In this document: piece by piece, positions 19,824 to 27,821 of the stretch | How positions within the stretch are numbered: the stretch's first letter is position 1 | Layout of the letters: every line of letters starts with the position of its first letter | Source: Streptomyces sp. NBC_01669 | Lineage (GTDB): Bacteria; Actinomycetota; Actinomycetes; Streptomycetales; Streptomycetaceae | Direction of reading: 5' to 3' | Length of the DNA stretch: 64,000 nt | Assembly (NCBI RefSeq): GCF_026339735.1 | Contig: NZ_JAPEQG010000001.1 | Location: forward strand, 2,108,001 to 2,172,000 | The notes under the pieces: generated by a model | The model's input: the letters and a program-made list of their open reading frames with translations, nothing else | Database searches by the model: none | Told to the model about the DNA's origin: nothing | Position numbers and translations under genes: made by a program

Positions 19824-20216
19824 ATGCGAATCCCCCCACGGATCACCATGCTCGGTGGCGTCGCCGCCCTCCTGTCCGTCCTCTTCGTCGGCGGCCCGGT
19901 CACGTCGTCCGCCGCCGCCGCGGCCACGTCGGTCGGCAGCATCTGCTACTCGGACCTGCCGTCCCAGGCGCACGACACCCTCGATCTGATCGAGGCGGGC
20001 GGCCCCTTCCCGTACTCGCAGGACGGGGTCGTCTTCCAGAACCGTGAAGGCGTGCTGCCCAGCCGGAGCACCGGCTATTACCACGAGTACACGGTCATCA
20101 CCCCGGGCTCCCCGACCCGCGGCGCGCGGCGGATCGTGACGGGCGAGGCGTCCCAGGAGGACTACTACACCGCCGACCACTACGCGACGTTCGATCTCGT
20201 CGACTACGGCTGCTGA
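19824..20216 (+). CDS. Secreted guanyl-specific ribonuclease of the RNase Sa (N1/T1/barnase) family
   Basis: The 130-residue preprotein has a Sec signal ending near SSAAAAATS, followed by a mature enzyme closely resembling RNase Sa of S. aureofaciens: DTLDLIEAGGPFPYSQDGVV, NREGVLP, YYHEYTVITPG and DHYATFDLVDYGC. The catalytic Glu (in YHEYTV), Arg (TRGARR) and His (ADHYATF) are all kept, as are the two terminal Cys that form the disulfide. It cleaves RNA 3' of guanosine outside the cell. A start at 19815 is also possible. Confidence 0.95.
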   Translation: MRIPPRITMLGGVAALLSVLFVGGPVTSSAAAAATSVGSICYSDLPSQAHDTLDLIEAGGPFPYSQDGVVFQNREGVLPSRSTGYYHEYTVITPGSPTRGARRIVTGEASQEDYYTADHYATFDLVDYGC

Positions 20217-20256
20217 GTCGCGGCGGCCCGCACACGTAAGTCCGCTCCACCCCTCC

Positions 20257-20302
20257 GGTCCGATCCGCGCCGTAGCCCCCCACCTGCGGCGCGGATCCCC
20301 GG
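20257..20302 (+). terminator. Terminator between the RNase and barstar genes
   Basis: Perfect 11-bp arms at 20262-20272 and 20287-20297, extended outward by GGTCC/GGACC with a small bulge. It separates the RNase stop from the barstar start by a full hairpin. Confidence 0.75.
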
Positions 20303-20327
20303 ACCACCGAGGAGTTACCCTGCGCCC

Positions 20328-20717
20328 ATGACCGTGACCTATGTGATCGAGGGCTCCGAAGTCACCGGCCTGGATCGGTTCTGGCAGGTGATCGGCGAGG
20401 CGGTGAACGGGCCCGGCGGCTACTTCGGCCGCAACCTCGACGCCTTCGCGGACTGTCTGAGCGGCGGCATGGGAACGCCGGACGACGGTGACTTCGTCAT
20501 CGACTGGCGCAATCACGCGCTCTCCGCCCGGGCCCTGGGCCACGAGGAGACCGCACGCCGGCTGCGACAGCAGATCGGCCGCGCGCACCCCACCAACAGG
20601 CCTGCCCTTCAACGGGCCCTCGACGAGGCGCTGGCCGGCCGCGGTCCCACCCTCTTCGACCAGCTGGTGCAGATCGTCGAGGAACGGACCACGCCGGGCA
20701 CGCTGCGGCTCAACTGA
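20328..20717 (+). CDS. Barstar-family ribonuclease inhibitor
   Basis: The 129-residue protein shows the barstar fold signature: the N-terminal strand TVTYVIEGSEVTGLDRFWQVIGEAVNGP, the loop GGYFGRNLDAFADCLSGG that plugs the nuclease active site, and IDWRNHALSARALG. Barstars bind and neutralise guanyl-specific RNases in the cytoplasm, so it is the likely immunity partner of the RNase encoded 110 bases upstream. A GGAG SD lies before ATG 20328. A terminator separates the pair, so it may have its own promoter. Confidence 0.92.
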   Translation: MTVTYVIEGSEVTGLDRFWQVIGEAVNGPGGYFGRNLDAFADCLSGGMGTPDDGDFVIDWRNHALSARALGHEETARRLRQQIGRAHPTNRPALQRALDEALAGRGPTLFDQLVQIVEERTTPGTLRLN

Positions 20718-20837
20718 CCGTCAGGGTCTCCCTGGTGACGATCACGCAGCCGTGCTCGCGTGCGCCCCCCTTCCCGGCACGGCTGCCCGCGCCACCGGGT
20801 CCGGACCGGCCCTTGTCCGCCCCACCGCCCGTGGCGG

Positions 20838-21008
20838 ATGGGCAGGCGCGGGGTGAACCCGTACCGCCCTCGGGTCAATACGCCGCTCGCCCCGCCGCTC
20901 GACACGTACAAGGGTTCCGGCAGCCGGGACAGCCCGTATCCGGACCGGGACCTGAACAGCACCGACCGGCTGTGGCGCTTCCACGCGCCGGGTGTCACCC
21001 AGTGGTAG
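20838..21008 (+). pseudogene. Short C-terminal gene remnant or small ORF, family unknown
   Basis: From about 20853 (VNPYRPRVNTPLAPPLDTYK) to the TAG at 21006-21008 codon bias is strong and the peptide (ending RFHAPGVTQW) looks like a real C-terminus. Only an ATG at 20838 without an SD precedes it, and upstream DNA does not look coding in this frame. A perfect terminator follows directly. It may be the tail of a deleted gene, or a 56-residue protein. Confidence 0.45.
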
Positions 21009-21016
21009 ACCTGCCT

Positions 21017-21056
21017 GCGGTGGGCACCGGAGCTCGGTCCCTCCGGTGCCCACCGC
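21017..21056 (+). terminator. Perfect 16-bp hairpin terminator
   Basis: Arms 21017-21032 and 21041-21056 are fully complementary with an 8-base loop, 8 bases after the remnant stop codon. Confidence 0.85.
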
Positions 21057-21147
21057 GGTATGCCGATCGCCCGTCAGGGGTGCCCCCCGCGTCACCGGGG
21101 AAGTGGTGCCAGGAACGCCCCGCGACCGCCGACCCCGAGGAGCCGTG

Positions 21148-24100
21148 ATGCACGACGACCGCACCCTGGTGGAGGGCCGCCTGGAGCGCGCCCTCCAGCA
21201 ATTCATCCGCCCCGCCCAGTACGCGGACCGGTCCCCGCTCACCCTCACCGTGTGGCACGCCCCAGGCGAACCGGTGCCGGTGACGGAGGCGCTGAAGGGG
21301 ACGTACGAGCCGTTCGGGACCGGCACGGAGTGGGGCAGGCCCTGGTCGACCAGCTGGTTCCGGCTGGAGGGCACAGTGCCCGAGGCGTGGGCGGGGCGCC
21401 ATGTCGAGGTGGTCGTCGACCCCGGTTTCTCCGGTCAGGGGCCGGGCTTCCAGGCGGAGGGGATGCTCTACGACACGGAGGGCGTACCGCTCAAGGGCAT
21501 CCACCCCCGCAATCGCCATCTGACGGTCGCGACCGCGGCGTCGGGCGGTGAGCCGGTCTCCTTGCTGCTGGAGGCGGCGGCCAACCCGGCCGTGCTGGAG
21601 CACGGCTTCGCGCCGACCCCGCTCGGGGACGTCCTCACGGCGGGCGACCAGCCCCTGTACCGGTTCGCCTCCGCGGATCTCGCCGTACTGGACGAGGAGG
21701 TCTGGCATCTCGTCCTGGACATCGAGGTGTTGTCGGAACTGATGCATGAACTGCCCGCCGACCGGTCACGTCGGCACGAGATCCTGCGGGCGCTGGAGCG
21801 GATGCTCGACGCACTGGATCTGCATGATGTGGCGGGCACGGCGTCCGGAGCCCGGGCCGAGCTCGCCGAGGCACTCGCCCGCCCGGCGTCGGCGAGCGCG
21901 CACCGGATCTCGGCCGCCGGCCATGCACACATCGACTCGGCGTGGCTGTGGCCGCTGCGCGAGACGGTACGGAAGGCCTCGCGCACGTTCGCCAATGTCA
22001 CCGCGCTCGCCCAGGACTATCCGGAGCTGGTCTTCGCCTGTTCGCAGGCCCAGCAGTACGCCTGGGCGCGTGACCATCAGCCGTTCATCTGGGAACGGAT
22101 CAAGCGGGCGGTGGCGGACGGGCAGTGGGCGCCGGTCGGTTCGATGTGGGTGGAGTCCGATGCCAATATGCCGGGCGGTGAGGCGCTGGCGCGGCAGATC
22201 GTGCACGGAAAGCGCTTCTTCGAGCAGGAGCTGGGGGTGGAGACGGAGGAGATCTGGCTGCCGGACTCCTTCGGCTACACGGCGGCATTCCCCCAACTCG
22301 CGAAACTGGCAGGGGTGAAGTGGTTCCTGACGCAGAAGCTGTCCTGGAACCAGACCAACAAGATGCCGCACCACACCTTCTGGTGGGAGGGCATCGACGG
22401 GACCAGGGTCTTCACCCATTTCCCGCCCGTCGACACGTACAACGCGCACTTCCATGCCCGTGAACTCGCCCATGCGGAGAAGAACTTCGCCGACAAGGGG
22501 CGGGCGACCCGCTCGTTGGTGCCGTTCGGCTGGGGCGACGGCGGCGGCGGTCCGACCCGCGAGATGCTGGAGAAGGCGCGCCGGCTCCGTGACCTGGAGG
22601 GTTCTCCGCGGGTCACGATCGAGAAGCCGTCGGCGTTCTTCGCGGCGGCGGAGGAGGAGTACGCCGAGCAGGCCCCGGTCTGGTCCGGGGAGCTGTATCT
22701 GGAGCTGCACCGGGCGACGTACACCACCCAGGCCAAGACCAAGCAGGGCAACCGCCGCAGTGAACACCTGCTGCGGGAAGCCGAGTTGTGGGCGACGACG
22801 GCAGCGCTTCGGGCGCCCGGGTACGCCTATCCGTACGAGACGCTGGACCGGGTGTGGAAGACGGTCCTGCTGCATCAGTTCCATGACATTCTGCCCGGCT
22901 CGTCGATCGCCTGGGTGCACCGCGAGGCCCGCGACACCTACGAACAGGTGCGGGCGGAGCTGGCCGACCTGGTCGCCGATGCGGTGACCGCGCTCGGCGC
23001 CGCGGAGGGGCTGGTGGTGCTCAACTCCTCCCCGTACGACCGACGTCAGGTGCTGGAGCTGGACGCGGAGGCGAGCGCGGTGCTGCCGTCCGGCGCCCAT
23101 GTCCAGCAGCTGGCCGACCGGCGCACGGCGGTGCTCGCCGAGGCGCCGGGACTGGGCGCAGGACTGCTCGACGGGTCGGCGGTGCCCGAACGCGAGGTCA
23201 CGGCGGGCCGCACGTCGGACGACGGATTCGTCCTCGACAACGGGCTGCTGCGCTTCACCGTCGACCGCGACGGGCTGATCGCCTCCGTCCGTGACCTCGG
23301 TGCACGGCGTGAGGTCCTCGCCCCCGGTCACCGGGCCAACCTCCTTCAGCTGCACCCGGACCACCCCAACCACTGGGACGCCTGGGACATCGACCGGCAC
23401 TACCGCCGGTCCCGCACCGATCTGACCGATGCCGACTCGGTCGAGCTGGTCGAGGAGGGACCGCTGCGGGCAGCCGTGCGCGTGGTGCGCTCGTTCGGAA
23501 CGTCGCGAATCGTGCAGGAGATCCGGCTGGCGGCGGACAGCAGGCAGATCGACATCGACACCGAGGTGGACTGGCAGGAGTCGGAGAAAGTCCTCAAGGC
23601 CGCGTTCCCGCTCGATGTGCACGCCGAACGGTCCACGTCCGAGATCCAGTTCGGGCACGTCCACCGCGCAACGCACGACAACACCGGCTGGGACGCGGCG
23701 CGTTTCGAGATCTGTGCGCACCGCTGGCTGCGGGTCGCCGAGCCGGGATACGGGATCGCGGTGCTCAACGACTCCACGTACGGGCACGACGTGACCCGGA
23801 CCCCGCACGGGTCGGGGCTCGCCACGACCGTACGGCTGACGCTGCTGCGCGCCCCGCACAGCCCGGATCCGGAGACCGACCTCGGCACGCATCGGTTCCG
23901 GTACGCGCTGGCGCCCGGGGCGGAGGTCTCGGACGCGGTGCGCGAGGGGCTCGCGCTCAATCTGCCGCTGCGCGCGGCGGTGGCCCCGGCCGTGCCGTCG
24001 CTGGTCACCACCGGGCATCCGGCGGTGACCGTGGAGTCGGTGAAGCTCGCGGAGGACCGCAGCGGCGATGTGGTCGTCCGGCTGTACGAGTCGGCGGGCG

Positions 24101-24261
24101 GCCGGGCGCAGACCACACTCCGGGTCGGATTCCCCGTCGTGCGGGCCCAGATCACCGACCTGCTGGAACGGCCCCTGCATGAGGCGACAACCGATGAGCA
24201 CGGTCTCGTACTGGCGCTGCGGCCGTTCCAGATCCTGACGGTGCGTCTGACCCCGGCCTGA
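21148..24261 (+). CDS. GH38 alpha-mannosidase
   Basis: The 1037-residue cytoplasmic enzyme starts at ATG 21148 behind GAGGAG; no signal peptide is seen. The GH38 catalytic domain has the zinc motif AAGHAHIDSAWLWPLRET (about 255-270), the nucleophile region EIWLPDSFGYTAAFPQL (Asp about 373), a second region WWEGIDGTRVFTHFPPVDTYN, and the zinc His in LLHQFHDILPGSSI. The central three-helix domain and C-terminal beta-domains complete the family length. It hydrolyses alpha-linked mannose from glycans or free oligosaccharides. It stands alone with its own SD. Confidence 0.93.
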   Translation: MHDDRTLVEGRLERALQQFIRPAQYADRSPLTLTVWHAPGEPVPVTEALKGTYEPFGTGTEWGRPWSTSWFRLEGTVPEAWAGRHVEVVVDPGFSGQGPGFQAEGMLYDTEGVPLKGIHPRNRHLTVATAASGGEPVSLLLEAAANPAVLEHGFAPTPLGDVLTAGDQPLYRFASADLAVLDEEVWHLVLDIEVLSELMHELPADRSRRHEILRALERMLDALDLHDVAGTASGARAELAEALARPASASAHRISAAGHAHIDSAWLWPLRETVRKASRTFANVTALAQDYPELVFACSQAQQYAWARDHQPFIWERIKRAVADGQWAPVGSMWVESDANMPGGEALARQIVHGKRFFEQELGVETEEIWLPDSFGYTAAFPQLAKLAGVKWFLTQKLSWNQTNKMPHHTFWWEGIDGTRVFTHFPPVDTYNAHFHARELAHAEKNFADKGRATRSLVPFGWGDGGGGPTREMLEKARRLRDLEGSPRVTIEKPSAFFAAAEEEYAEQAPVWSGELYLELHRATYTTQAKTKQGNRRSEHLLREAELWATTAALRAPGYAYPYETLDRVWKTVLLHQFHDILPGSSIAWVHREARDTYEQVRAELADLVADAVTALGAAEGLVVLNSSPYDRRQVLELDAEASAVLPSGAHVQQLADRRTAVLAEAPGLGAGLLDGSAVPEREVTAGRTSDDGFVLDNGLLRFTVDRDGLIASVRDLGARREVLAPGHRANLLQLHPDHPNHWDAWDIDRHYRRSRTDLTDADSVELVEEGPLRAAVRVVRSFGTSRIVQEIRLAADSRQIDIDTEVDWQESEKVLKAAFPLDVHAERSTSEIQFGHVHRATHDNTGWDAARFEICAHRWLRVAEPGYGIAVLNDSTYGHDVTRTPHGSGLATTVRLTLLRAPHSPDPETDLGTHRFRYALAPGAEVSDAVREGLALNLPLRAAVAPAVPSLVTTGHPAVTVESVKLAEDRSGDVVVRLYESAGGRAQTTLRVGFPVVRAQITDLLERPLHEATTDEHGLVLALRPFQILTVRLTPA

Positions 24262-24365
24262 GCGTCCACCCCGCCACTGAGAGCCTGACAGGACCTGGCC
24301 TTTCCCGGATCAGGCCGGTTCCGACACCAGGGCGCGCGCCCCCGGCACGATCCGAACGAGAGGCC
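24262..24365. other. Convergent intergenic gap with a sequence repeated near 39.7 kb
   Basis: The stretch around 24278-24332 shares CTGAGAGCCTG and GATCAGGCCG followed by TTCCG, in the same order and similar spacing, with 39722-39770. Only short imperfect hairpins are visible, so no firm terminator is called between the convergent genes. Confidence 0.35.
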
Positions 24366-26108
24366 CTAGGGGCGGGGCACGTTCCGCAGGTTGGAGCGGG
24401 CCATCTGAAGCATCCGGCCCACGCCGCCGTCCAGCACGATCTTGCTCGCGGAGAGCGCGAAGCCGGTCACCATCTCCGCGCTGATCTTCGGTGGGATGGA
24501 GAGCGCGTTGGGGTCGGTGACAACATCGACCAGGGCCGGTCCCTTGTGCTTGAAGGCGTCTTTGAGGGCGCCTGCAAGCTGCTTGGGATTCTCCACCCGT
24601 ACGCCGTATGCCCCGGCCGCCCGGGCGATCGCCGCGAAGTCCGGGTTCTTGTTGGTCGTACCGAACGACGGCAGCCCCGCCACCAGCATCTCCAACTCGA
24701 CCATGGAGAGCGCGGAGTTGTTGAACAGGACCACCTTCACCGGAAGGTTGTACTGGACCAGGGTGAGGAAGTCGCCCATCAGCATGGTGAATCCGCCGTC
24801 GCCGGACATCGACACGACCTGCCGGCTCCGGTCGACGAACTGGGCGCCGATCGCCTGCGGCAGTGCGTTGGCCATCGAGCCGTGGCTGAACGAACCGATC
24901 ACCCGGCGCTTGCCGTTGGGGGTGAGATAGCGGGCCGCCCACACATTGCACATGCCGGTGTCGACGGTGAACACCGCGTCGTCGTCCGCGAGGTCGTCGA
25001 GCACCGAGGCGACGTACTCCGGGTGGATCGGGATGTGCTTCTCGACCTTGCGGGTGTACGCCTTGACAACACCCTCCAGCGCGTCGGCGTGCTTCTTGAG
25101 CATCCGGTCGAGGAACTTGCGGTCGGTCTTGACCTTCACCTGGGGCGTGAGACAGCGCAGCGTCTCACGGACATCACCCCAGATCGCCAGATCCAGCTTG
25201 GAGCGGCGGCCCAGGTTCTCGGGGCGCACATCGACCTGGACGATCTTCACATCGGTGGGCAGGAAGGCGTTGTACGGGAAGTCGGTGCCGAGCAGGATCA
25301 GCAGATCGCACTCGTTGGTCGCCTCGTACGCGGCACCGTAGCCGAGCAGTCCGCTCATGCCGACGTCGTACGGGTTGTCGTACTGGATCCACTCCTTGCC
25401 GCGCAGCGCGTGACCGACGGGGGCCTTCACCCGCTCGGCGAACTCCATGACCTCGGCGTGGGCGCCCGCCGTGCCGCTGCCGCAGAACAGCGTCACCCGT
25501 TTCGCCGCGTCGACCATCCGGCGGAACTTCTCGATCTCCTCGTCGCCGGGCCGTACCGTCGGCCGCGAGGTGACCAGGGCATGCTCGATCGACTTCTCCG
25601 GCGCCGGCTGGGAGGCGATGTCACCCGGCATCGAGACGACGCTGACCCCGCCGCGTCCGATCGCGTGCTGGACAGCGCTCTGGAGCAGCCTGGGCATCTG
25701 CTGCGGGTTGGAGATCATCTCGTTGTAGTGGCTGCACTCCTGGAAGAGCAGCTCCGGATGGGTCTCCTGGAAGTAGCCAAGACCGATCTCGCTCGAAGGG
25801 ATGTGCGAGGCGAGGGCGAGGACCGGGGCCATCGAGCGGTGGGCGTCGTAGAGGCCGTTGATGAGGTGCAGATTGCCGGGGCCGCAGGAACCCGCGCAGG
25901 CTGCCAGGGTCCCGGTGATCTGGGCCTCGGCGCCGGCGGCGAATGCGGCGGTCTCCTCGTGTCTGACCTGGATCCACTCGATGGCCGCGTTGCGGCGAAT
26001 GGCGTCGACGACCGGGTTGAGGCTGTCGCCGACGACGCCGTACAGGCGCTTGACGCCCGCCCGGACGAGAATGTCGACGAACTGCTCCGACACGTTCTGC
26101 TTGGCCAT
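24366..26108 (-). CDS. poxB: Thiamine-diphosphate-dependent pyruvate oxidase/dehydrogenase (quinone), PoxB-like
   Basis: The 580-residue protein has the three-domain ThDP enzyme layout: a Pyr domain with the catalytic Glu (VRHEETAAFAAGAEAQITG, about 45-60), a central FAD-type domain, and a PP domain with the cofactor motif from SGDGGFTMLMGD to VVLFNNSAL (about 435-465). PoxB enzymes decarboxylate pyruvate to acetate and reduce membrane quinones; acetolactate synthase and related enzymes share the fold, but the GVVGDSLNPVVDAIRR start favours PoxB. ATG 26108 has a GGAGAGG SD about 10 bases upstream. It is monocistronic. Confidence 0.85.
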   Translation of the reverse strand: MAKQNVSEQFVDILVRAGVKRLYGVVGDSLNPVVDAIRRNAAIEWIQVRHEETAAFAAGAEAQITGTLAACAGSCGPGNLHLINGLYDAHRSMAPVLALASHIPSSEIGLGYFQETHPELLFQECSHYNEMISNPQQMPRLLQSAVQHAIGRGGVSVVSMPGDIASQPAPEKSIEHALVTSRPTVRPGDEEIEKFRRMVDAAKRVTLFCGSGTAGAHAEVMEFAERVKAPVGHALRGKEWIQYDNPYDVGMSGLLGYGAAYEATNECDLLILLGTDFPYNAFLPTDVKIVQVDVRPENLGRRSKLDLAIWGDVRETLRCLTPQVKVKTDRKFLDRMLKKHADALEGVVKAYTRKVEKHIPIHPEYVASVLDDLADDDAVFTVDTGMCNVWAARYLTPNGKRRVIGSFSHGSMANALPQAIGAQFVDRSRQVVSMSGDGGFTMLMGDFLTLVQYNLPVKVVLFNNSALSMVELEMLVAGLPSFGTTNKNPDFAAIARAAGAYGVRVENPKQLAGALKDAFKHKGPALVDVVTDPNALSIPPKISAEMVTGFALSASKIVLDGGVGRMLQMARSNLRNVPRP

Positions 26109-26159
26109 AGGTGCGTATCCTCTCCGAGCTAGGAGTCCATCAACCCATGGCACGCGCGG

Positions 26160-27701
26160 TTACGCCTCCCAGACGCCGACACCCGTACGGTCGTCGGCGT
26201 ACCCCTTCACCCTGAGCTGTGTGTCCGCGAGGAACGCCGCCAGGCCGGGCGGCTCCTGGGGCGTCCAGCGTTCGGCGAGTTCCTCGGCGAGGGCGGGTTC
26301 GCCGCGCAGCGGCTCGGCGAGACCGGTACTGCACAGGAGCAGCGTGTCCCCCGGGCGGGCCACCGAGGCCCGGAACCGGAACGGCTGCGCGGGTGGCGGT
26401 GGCGGGCTCTCGACGTACGGGGACGGGGGCGTCGCGATCCCCAGGTCCATGGTCAGCCGGTCGCCGTCGGGCTCGCTCCCGGGGAACGCGGACCCGAAGC
26501 CGACGACGGCCTGCCCGGTCATGGCCCCGGTCTCCGGGACGTCCGGTTCGAGGTCCTGCCAGACGCCGTCCCGCAGCCGGAAGAGTCCCCCGCCGCCCAC
26601 CCCGAAGAAGACCCGGGTCCGGCAGGTGGGATCGGCCGACAGCAGCAGACACCGCAGCCCCGCGGTGTACTCCTCCGGTTCGAGCCCCAGCTCTACGGCG
26701 CGGGCGCGGAGCTTGCCGTAGCTGCGGTCGGTGAGGCGGTGCAGGCCTGACTTGAGGTCGCCGCGGCGACCCGCTCTTATGTCCTCGGAGAGCCGGGTGT
26801 GGCTGCGGCCGACGGCTCCGCCGATCCAGCGGCAGGCGTCTGCGGCCGCGAGATGCGCACTCTCGGTGGCACGGGCGCCGCTGGCGACCGCGACGAGCAC
26901 GAGGGCGTTCTCGGCGGCGCCGAACCGCACGGTGAGCAGGGCGTCGCGTCGGGGCTCTCCCCTGAACCGGGCGGAGTCGCCGCGCACAGAGGCGGCGCGC
27001 AGGGTGTATGTCCCGTAGCGGGCGCCGTCGAGCACGGTGTCGGCGACGAGGCCGTCCAGTTCCTGGGGGACGGTGGCGGGGAGGGCGGTCGGTTCGGCGT
27101 CGTAGGTGGGCGGGCGGTCGCCCACGTACGAGGGGCCCGGGCGCGCCGCGGGGGCGGGAGGGGGTTCGGGAGCGGTCCCGGGGGGCGGTGCGGCCGGGAG
27201 GACGGTGGTCGGTCCCGCCTCGGGCGCCGCCGGCTTCGAGGCGACCGGCCGTCTCGGGAGCGGCGGAACGGAGGCTGTGGCCGGCGCTTCGGCAGGGGGC
27301 GGCGTGGCCGGCGGCGCTTCGACAACGGGCGGCGGCGTGGCCGGCGGCGGTGTGGTGAATGTCCTCGGGCGCGAAGGGCCGGCCGGCGGTTCCCACGGCG
27401 CACGTGCCTGCACGGATTGCACGGGCGACGGAGGTGGAGGTTCCGGTGCCGACGGAAGCGGAGGTGCCGGTGGCGGCGGAGACGGCACCGGCGGACCGTC
27501 GGCGGGCGCCGCACGGGGTGGTTCCGGGAAGGCGACGTCCGCCCCGGGCCTCGCCGGACCCACCGCCCCCGAAGCCGAGTCGAAGCGGTCGTCGAGACTG
27601 TCGGCCGCGTTGCTCGCCCCGGCGTCCGCGGCGGTTTCGTCGTACAGCCTGCGCCACCAGTCGTCCTCGTGGGCGGCGGGCCTCTCCCCCTGCTGACTCA
27701 T
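26160..27701 (-). CDS. PP2C-like protein with degenerate metal site and Pro-rich N-terminus
   Basis: The 513-residue product has about 190 residues of Pro/Ala-rich disorder and then a PP2C-like domain (ASVRGDSARFRGEPRRDALL onward). In active PP2Cs, Asp in a DG motif after the third strand and in an SDGL motif bind the catalytic metals; here those places read VAVASGARATES and LLLCSTGLAEPL, so both Asp are gone, while the last Asp motif (YADDRTGVGVW) remains. It is therefore predicted to be a pseudophosphatase, perhaps a binding or sensing module. ATG 27701 has AAGGG nearby. Confidence 0.8.
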   Translation of the reverse strand: MSQQGERPAAHEDDWWRRLYDETAADAGASNAADSLDDRFDSASGAVGPARPGADVAFPEPPRAAPADGPPVPSPPPPAPPLPSAPEPPPPSPVQSVQARAPWEPPAGPSRPRTFTTPPPATPPPVVEAPPATPPPAEAPATASVPPLPRRPVASKPAAPEAGPTTVLPAAPPPGTAPEPPPAPAARPGPSYVGDRPPTYDAEPTALPATVPQELDGLVADTVLDGARYGTYTLRAASVRGDSARFRGEPRRDALLTVRFGAAENALVLVAVASGARATESAHLAAADACRWIGGAVGRSHTRLSEDIRAGRRGDLKSGLHRLTDRSYGKLRARAVELGLEPEEYTAGLRCLLLSADPTCRTRVFFGVGGGGLFRLRDGVWQDLEPDVPETGAMTGQAVVGFGSAFPGSEPDGDRLTMDLGIATPPSPYVESPPPPPAQPFRFRASVARPGDTLLLCSTGLAEPLRGEPALAEELAERWTPQEPPGLAAFLADTQLRVKGYADDRTGVGVWEA

Positions 27702-27754
27702 GCCCTTATTGTCCACCGCACGGGCCGTACGAAAACGGGTCATCAGGAAAAAGA

Positions 27755-27802
27755 GGTCCGCCGGGCGACCCCACCCCCCACGGGAAGGACGCCCGGCGGA
27801 CC
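27755..27802 (-). terminator. Intrinsic terminator of the S8 protease gene
   Basis: Perfect 13-bp arms (27755-27767, 27790-27802). On the minus strand the stem is followed by TCTTTTTCC, a real U-run, which is unusual in this high-GC DNA. Confidence 0.88.
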
Positions 27803-27821
27803 GGTCATGGTGTGGCCGAGG

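Noticed and set aside
21766..24201. 811-codon open frame on the minus strand
   Set aside because: Antisense to the GH38 mannosidase, whose motifs are clear; the product is His/Arg/Val-rich with no domain.
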